Assembly: GCF_036373705.1 (NCBI RefSeq)
Contig: NC_089863.1
Span: forward strand, 6,361,357-6,425,356
Direction of reading: 5' to 3'
From: Amia ocellicauda
Taxonomy: Eukaryota; Chordata; Actinopteri; Amiiformes; Amiidae
DNA length: 64,000 bases
Shown piece after piece: positions 57,186 to 64,000 of the stretch. The position numbers were made by a program, and so were the translations under genes. Each line of letters starts with the position of its first letter. The first letter of the stretch is position 1. The notes beneath the pieces were generated by a model. It saw only the letters and a list, made by a program, of their open reading frames with translations, searched no databases and was not told where the DNA came from.

Positions 57186-60100
57186 ATGAGTCTGGACAGC
57201 CTAGAAGGTGAGAACAATACACCATTAGTCGGCAATGCTTCATTCATACAGTAGAACTCATCTGGTCAATCTGTTGTCCTGTAGCTGTGATCTTCATTTT
57301 TCACTATTATAAGATACATTTCAGGTTATTTGGGGGTCTTTATAAAGGAACGAACACCTTACAAAGGGCTCCCCAAGCCAGCAAAAATTGAAAACACCTA
57401 ACTTAGGAGACCCTTTTTGTCAAAATGACTTGCATGGTTTTAAAAATGCTAACATATTTGTACACATATACCACATAAAAGAGTTACAATATAATTAGAC
57501 AAATTAACTTGCTTTACATTGAATAACCCCTATATGTGTACTGGAGGGACTGTACTGGAGTGTATCATTTAGGTGGAGGAGAAGATTAGAAAGCCCTACA
57601 GGTACTGTGATTGTTGTTACAGATTTTCATGAGGGCCGTGTGATTACCCTTCAGGATGCATTCGCAGCCATCACTGATCATCTGAAACTACCCTATCTCA
57701 CTAAAATTGCTGATGTTCTGCTAACCAAAAGAAGAATCAACCCTACGTAGTACGAGGAGCTGCAAGAGAAACAAAAAGTCAATCTGTTCCTGCTCATGAT
57801 GCTGAAAAAGCCAAAACGAGAGCAGAAGTTGTTCCTAGAAATCCTGAAGGAGAAATTTGAATGAATGTATAAGCAAATCATGAAAGAATGTAAGACATGC
57901 ATTAAGAGGAGAGGAGTGTGAAAGGAATAGATATGATAGTTTAATGACAACAGAGAAGCAATTCCTTAAAAACAAAATAAAAACAATAACAGAAAACACT
58001 CCTTACTAGTATTAAGGTGATGTAGCATTTTCTGACACTTAAGCACTTGCATACTGTGTGCATAGGGAGAGAAAGGAGTTTCTGGGGAGGGAGTGGGAGG
58101 CAGCTTAGAGTATAATTGTGTTTATTGGAATAAAAACTTGAATTCACTCCCAATCACAGCTCTAATACAACAGTCTCTTCTGTTGTCTTCTATCACAGCC
58201 CTTGATGTGATCAACAGATCATCACAGTTGCAGCCCAAGAAAGACACTCAAGGTTGATGGTGATAAAATTGTTCTCTTCATGGTGTGTTCATCTTCTCTG
58301 TCTCTCACTCTCCATCTGTGTTCCTCTTCCTGGTCTTTCACTTTCTGTGTATGTGTTCCTCTTCCCGATGTCTCACTCTGTGTGTGTGTGTTCTTTGCAT
58401 TAATAGTCTCTCAGACTCAGTGTTTTCCTCTGTTTGGTCTCTAACTTTTTGTGTGTCTTCCCATTTTCGTTCTCTCACTCTGTGTGTGTGTGTTCCTCTT
58501 CCCGGTCTCTCACTCTCCGCATTAGAGACACTGTACCAAAGGAATTCATGAGCATGTGGTTGAAAAAAGCCTCTGTTTTTGTTTTCCCCAATTCATTATG
58601 GGCCAAGGCAAGGCTATGTGAGTGTATTTGAAACACTGTAGACTGACACAACAGCATGCACACAAGATGTCTATCTAGCATGTGATTTAAATATGAAGTG
58701 GTGCTACTTTTACAGTTATTCAGGAAGGAGTCAAACCATACAAATAGTTATATTTTGATTGAACAGTGTATAACAATGACCTAACTGTGCTTGGTTGCTC
58801 TTTTTGAAATTGCAGTTGCATAAACAGAGCAAAGAAATTTGCATCCCACAATATGGTGCAGCATTCAGAGGAGATTAAGTTAGCACTACTAACATATCTT
58901 GATTTATGCTATCAATGTTTAACCTTGTGTCATCTGGTTTCAGTATAGTTGTGTGTCTCGTGGCAGAGAGAAAGTCTTCTGGATCAGACCCTGTTGACAC
59001 CAGACCCCCATCTCCTGAACCAGACAAAGAAGACAAAGTGGACTGTGCCCATGACTTTACTAAGAGTGAGTTGCAGGAGGGCAGTTGACTGCACTGACTG
59101 CTTGATTGTTCTTATATGTCAACTGAATAGTTATACAAAAACAAACTAGTTAATATTAGTTAATATCAGTTCATATTATATGCTGTTTGTTCACATTATG
59201 GAGCTCTTTATTTGTTTATAAATAAACAATTTGCACCCTGCAGAAATAGCCCAACTAACAAAACAACATTGTTATAACATTGTAATAAAGTGAACAAAAT
59301 GCCATTGTGTTGACAGAAATCTGTTGAATTTAGGGGACCTAATATATATCTGTTGAGTGTATGGAGTTTTTTTTGTGGATCATGATTGCTTCAGATTAAG
59401 TATCCTGTTGACCTTTGACTGCCTGAGAAAGGAGGTTTTATTCTTATTTGGGTTAAGTTAAGCTTCAAATTGTTTTGCAGGTTTGACAAAGATGGAGGAG
59501 TACGTTGACAAGCTGGAGATCAGCGAGAGACTGATAAAGGAACTGAGTGCTAGACTGAAAGAGGGAGAGATGGAGAAGCTGGAAAGCCAGTTGACTAACA
59601 AGCAGTTGAAGAGCACCTATGTTTTCACCCACAGAGACATCAAACTACTTGATGGAAACAAACAGCTGAAGCAATTCCTGAGAGGGGGCAACCAAAGGGA
59701 ATTCCCTGCCATCGTCCTGAAGCAGTTCTTTGAGAACAAGCCAGGGCTCAAACAAGACACCAACCTAGGAGAATGCTTGCAGCTGGTGGACAGCAATCCA
59801 GGGTTAAGGGAAAACCGGAGTGCAAATAAAAGCTCCACAGGCATGTCCCCAGTCTTCCCCTCTCCAGACACATTCTCCCCACTACCTGCAAAGGGAAAGA
59901 CCAATTGTGACATGGTTCCCTTTCCAGTGAGTCAGTCCCCGTACCCTGAACATGGACATCCTTTCACAGTCTGTGTTCACCTTTGGAAGCTGTTCAGTGT
60001 CAAGACAAGACTCGGAGAATACAACCACACCCTGGAATGCTGAAGAAAGAGGCAACAGTGAGCAAAGAAGCAACTCCACTTCTGAGAGCAGTGGCTATGG

Positions 60101-62319
60101 CTCCCAGGACATCTCTGGTTTACAGAACTCCTATGCAGCAAAAAACGAGGAGACCTAAGACTCGGGAACACTCAAAAGAGCATGTAAAGGTGATAGTTCT
60201 GGTCAAAAAACTACTGGCAGTATGCCTAAGGTGCTACGTTGGTTCCATGAGAAGAGAAGATCCAAACCCAAAGAGGACTTTCTGCATCGCAAAGACACTT
60301 GGCCAAATCCCTCTGCTGTGACACTAGTAGATGCTGCAAACCCAGACACCCCAAGGAAGCTTGCAAATACTGTTGGCCTTTCACACTCCAAGAACGGCAA
60401 GAAACCACAAGACCTTGGGTTGGCCAAGACTGCTGTGGCCGAAACACATTCTCCTCCTTTGAAAGAGAGGAACACTGACCCACAGCAGAGGATGAAGAGT
60501 TTATCTACTGAGAAGGAGGTGTGGGTCTCGGGAGAGTCAGGGGGGCAGAGTGGGAAGGAGTTCCTTGTGACAGAATGCCCTGCAGCATGGTCTTTTAGAA
60601 GTCACTTAGTGGCACAGATCTCACAAACAGATGGCCCTGATGTAGAAACTGAAACAGAGAATGAGTGGTAGCTCTTTTTTGACTCCTGGCCAGATGAAGA
60701 GATGCTGGATACCACTGTTGAAGAAGGACTACCACATGGAGCTACTGGAGCAAAAGAGGTACACACACTGGAGTTTGAGGCAGGTAGAGTCCCTGGAACA
60801 GGCAAAGGCCTCAGTGATCAAATTGTCCTTCCAGACACCCTATGGAAACCCAAGAAGGACACACATAATGGTGGTCATGATCAGTCGAGAGGCCTGGTCT
60901 CTTTTTTCAACTTCAGAAAAGGGGTGAAGAGAACACTGGAGATGCCAAACGGAAACATACTGAATATTAATATTGAGGAAGGACCTCTATGTGGAACTGC
61001 TGTAGAAAAGGAGAGGGGCACCCCAGGGATTGAGGCAGGCAGGGGCACAAGTAAAGAACCATCAGCAAGGAGCCAATATGGTGTACCAAGCAAGCCATGT
61101 GTGTCAAGAACACATGATGGAAAAGGTGACTCCAGGAGTGTCATTTTCATTGACTCAGATTCTGATGATGACAAGAATGATACTGGATGCCAATCAGAGG
61201 GGAAATCAGCCAGTAGGCTTCATGACAGGACAGAAGGGAACAGGGACCCAGAGAGACTGGATAAACTGGTTCAGATCATCCCTGGAGGTAAAGACTTCTA
61301 TTAAAGAAGAAGAATGTGAACACCTTATTAGTGAAGGAGATAGAAGACCAACACAGACACAGAGTTTATCTCGGATTTCGAATCACTTTGTTGGGGAAGA
61401 TGGGGACAAGCAAAATGAGCTAGAATTAAGGCAAATGGGTTCAAAAGAGGGAGAAATGGTACTTGCTCCCTTTGGTGGAATCTCTAGAACAAGCCTCAGT
61501 CATCAGATTGTCCTTCCAGACACCCTACAAAAGCCCATGAAAGTCACACACAACAGTGGCCATGTCCAGTCAAGAGGCCTGGTCTCTTGTTCCAATGCTG
61601 CTGTTAATTCAGTGTTTAATCCAGAATGTTTACTAATCCAAACAAAGGAATGTCAACCATGTCCTAGCTTTGCATTGCCTCTCCTGCAGAACTGTAATCA
61701 GACCACTTCCAGTGCAGCGTCTACTGAGTTAGACAGTGCTGCAGGGAAGAGCAACTCCAGGAAAGGGCAGAAGAGAAAATCAGAGAGACGGCCAGCAGAG
61801 CAGCTGAAGAAGAGGCTGACAGAGTGGGCAAAGCAACTTGTGTTTACCAGGAAACGAGGGGCCAGCGAGGAAGAGGAGATGGACACAATAAGAAAGGCGG
61901 TGTCCATTGTCAACGTTAGAAGGCACAGTCTGCACCCTTGTCTGGTGGCACAACGCTGCATGGTGTTCCAGGACCCTGAGAGTGGGAAGCGTAGGATTGT
62001 AGAGCTTCTGGAGGGAGACAAGATCCTGACCAAGAAGGGGCACTTAATAGAAGAGCTTACCTTCAAGATGCACTACCAAATGGGGGTGTTTGGAGACATC
62101 AGGGAGACAGAGGTGCTCCTACCTGGGGGGGAGAGGAAGCACATTACTTATGATGAGCCCTTATTTAAGAAGGTGCTGGAGAACTTCTCAGGCGGTGCTC
62201 CCAGTGCTGGCCATCTTCAAGAAGGTTCAGAGGGAGAGAGAGTCATTTTGAGTTTCAGGAGACGGCTGTTCCCTAAAGATGGGGAGCTCTGGACAGCATG
62301 CGCTACTGCCCATTATTGA
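57186..62319 (+). pseudogene. CARD-containing gene with multiple lesions, uncharacterised
   Basis: Phase-consistent exons: 57186-57207 (MSLDSLE), 57623-57889, 58199-58252, 58967-59065, 59481 to the end. Exon 2 encodes a CARD-like helix bundle (DAFAAITDHLKLPYLTKIAD, RRINP, YEELQEKQ, FLLMMLKKPKREQKLFLEIL) but has TAG at 57748-57750 and TGA at 57862-57864. The TGA could instead end a CARD-only product. Later exons give a Pro/Glu/Asp linker and a coiled-coil segment (VDKLEISERLIKELSARLK). The last exon changes frame near 59940-59960 and 61290 and has TAA at 60156-60158 and TAG at 60669-60671. It includes SESSGYGSQD, repeats (QIVLPDTL at about 60820 and 61505), and VIFIDSDSDDDKND, which looks like a SUMO-interaction motif. 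The C-terminus (RKSERRPAEQLKKRL, then RKAVSIVNVRRHSLHPCLVAQ to LFKKVLENF) stays open to 62319 and I do not recognise it. CARDs recruit caspase-1 or similar partners; the role here is unknown. Confidence 0.65.
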
Positions 62320-62374
62320 CACTAAGCATATCTTACAGGAATTCTGCCTTATGGTTTATTTTTCCCTTTCTGAT

Positions 62375-62790
62375 TAATTACTATTGTGACACTGTGGTAT
62401 GCCTCCCCAGACCCATGAGTAGTTGAATTAACAGCCAGAACAGCTGACCCACTGTTCCCAACGTGACTGCCTCCCCACCACAATAAATCGGGGAAGTGCC
62501 TGGCATCCCTTTGTGAAGGGGCAGAGAGGAGAGCCTGAGAGACAAGTGGAGTGAGTGCAAGTGCGGAAGAAGCATATCGAGGAGAATAGAAGTATATGGT
62601 TACGGACCTTTGTTTACAGCTTTGACACCAGATTACGGATCATGGATTTTGGACAGGTTGCTATTGTGTTTGTTGTGTTATTATTAGTTATATGTGTAGA
62701 GAGGGATCTGTTCACCAGTTTAGTTAGGCTCTAGAGGAGCTAGGTTCTTGATGTCTTTTTGCTTTGAGCACCATACAATAAATGAAGACC
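62375..62790. other. 3' flank of CARD gene, possible polyadenylation sites, LTR-like phrases
   Basis: AATAAA occurs at about 62481 and 62777. The block TGTGACACTGTGGTATGCCTCC ... GAGAGGGATCTG resembles a decayed LTR or LINE 3' end, but I cannot name the family. Confidence 0.35.
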
Positions 62791-64000
62791 TTTAAGGCAG
62801 TTTAACAAACAGAAATTGATTGATTGATAACAATGCTAATTACAGATTTTATGGCAGATACAAACAGCAGAAATACATGTTGAAAGTAAGCAACCCTACT
62901 TACATCATGTATGTTGGTGGTTCAAATCCAGGCAGGATCACTAGAAAAAGGAGTGACAAACGGAATTGGAATGGAAGCTCTGGAATAGGGCCCGACCCTG
63001 TCTCTCTAGGTGGCCCCAAGACGGTCAGTGTTGTAGACAACAGCTCGGCCAACTCCAGATAAGGATGAATTTCTCTGCCTGTAAGCCTTCCCTTGTCATT
63101 TTACACTGTTGCTGCTTCTTCTTAAAATGTCACTGCTTTGGGAAAAAGGCCAATTAGTTCCATCTGTGTCGTTTACCTGGAAATGTAATTTGTTTTTAAT
63201 AAAGCATTTTAGAAAAGACTTTGCCGTACTTCCTGTATGTTGTGCTGTTTGACTGTCTGAGCCATCCATTAGCAGAAAAGCATTGTTCATGTTTATATGG
63301 GCTGGCAGAAAATAGGTCCATTCTGAAATATTGTGGCTGTTATGAACTGATCCTAGTCAGTTGTGGTTAGATCTAATTGGTTATATGTAGCCCCAGGGCA
63401 GTGCATGTGCATCTCAAACACTACAGATCCTGTGACACATAAGAAAGTAAATATGTAATTGCCACAATACAATCACCATTGAGATACCTGTGTATGCAGG
63501 GATCAAAGTGAAGAAGCAGAGGAAGGCAATAAAAAAGCGCAAAAAGCTTCTGTTACCACTTGCAATCCAGGAGCACAGGTGTCAACACAAACGTAGATGT
63601 TGTCAAATTGGGATTCAGCGTGAGAGCGCCCTCTGGAGCCCAGTGTGAAACTTACCACAAAGGCACAGATTTAATTCTGTTGGTGCTGGTAGTAGGTTTG
63701 AAATATCCCAATATTGTATTGGTTGGTCACAGTGCTGCACTCACACCCTCCCCTCTACAACAGCACAGCAGCCTGCGCACCACTAATGACAGAGGCATGT
63801 GTGGGAAAGAGTGAATATGATAATTATATTTTTATATTATTTATGATTATTAAGTTACAATGGTAATGCTATCAAAACCCAAGTATACATCAGGAGAGCA
63901 GATAAAAAGGATCAGGTACACAAGAAAGGACAGTTTATTTATTTTTGTATTATTATTCTGCACACGTACTTCCAGCAATGGGCCTGCCCTTGCCTCATGT
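62791..64000. other. Non-coding stretch, no gene recognised
   Basis: GTGGTTCAAATCCAGGCAGG near 62915 resembles a Pol III B-box and could be a SINE remnant. AATAAAG lies at 63198. No exon or complete element is supported up to the window end. Confidence 0.4.

Noticed and set aside
57862-57864. TGA in the CARD exon as a selenocysteine codon
   Set aside because: A TAG lesion lies upstream in the same exon, no selenocysteine insertion structure was recognised, and CARD proteins are not selenoproteins.
59927-59969. A 43-bp mini-intron (GTGAGT...TTTCACAG) that would repair one frame change in the CARD gene
   Set aside because: It is shorter than vertebrate introns normally allow, and the exon has other stops and a further frame change, so a single-base indel in a decaying gene is simpler.

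Overview
This is a eukaryotic, almost certainly ray-finned fish, nuclear window. Evidence for this is the split genes with GT-AG introns, the CpG-type promoters, three tRNA genes, several Tc1/mariner remnants, SINE-like tails of the fish type (a GGATAAGGGCGTCTGC(T)AAG core), long CA/GT, AT and AAT microsatellites, and a Ty3/Gypsy integrase relic. The species cannot be fixed from sequence alone; the SINE tail style would suit a non-teleost such as gar, bowfin or sturgeon, but this is only an impression.

Layout. 1-17.2 kb is non-coding: repeats, a 750-bp near-identical dispersed pair (6.8 and 9.85 kb), a Tc1 fragment, and a 1.4-kb GT/GAGAGTGTCAGT minisatellite (15.2-16.65 kb). A promoter-like CpG cluster lies at 17.3-17.4 kb with no gene I can attach to it. 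18.9-23.5 kb holds tRNA-Ser(TGA), tRNA-Ser(GCT), tRNA-Val(TAC), a tRNA-like relic and a broken Gypsy integrase. 24.9-35.3 kb is a complete minus-strand flavin-containing monooxygenase gene (FMO GS-OX-like, 440 aa from six coding exons, plus a 5' non-coding exon in a CpG promoter). 36.0-44.1 kb is a two-copy segmental duplication that carries the last three exons of the next gene; one copy has been interrupted by a 1.83-kb solo-LTR-like insertion.

43.0-48.7 kb is the most interesting locus: a minus-strand gene in nine exons whose splice phases all agree (476 aa). It encodes an N-terminal pyrin (PYD) death fold, a Lys/Arg-rich linker, then two tandem OB-fold-like modules whose order and motifs resemble the HIN-200 domain of the mammalian AIM2/IFI16 family, then an extra C-terminal module of about 95 aa. 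PYHIN (AIM2-like) receptors have been described as mammal-restricted, so a PYD+HIN-like gene in a fish is a candidate for something undescribed. Facing away from it on the plus strand (57.2-62.3 kb) is a second innate-immunity-type gene, with a CARD death fold, a coiled-coil segment, internal repeats, a SUMO-interaction-like motif and an unrecognised C-terminal domain. Its exon phases are intact but it carries several stops and frameshifts, so as assembled it is a pseudogene or a poorly assembled gene. The 8.5 kb between the two genes is repeat-rich and contains ISRE-like sites, which suggests, but does not prove, interferon control of the pair.

No CRISPR, bacterial operon or phage feature is present. 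Many long reading frames in this window are low-complexity or antisense artefacts and were left out.
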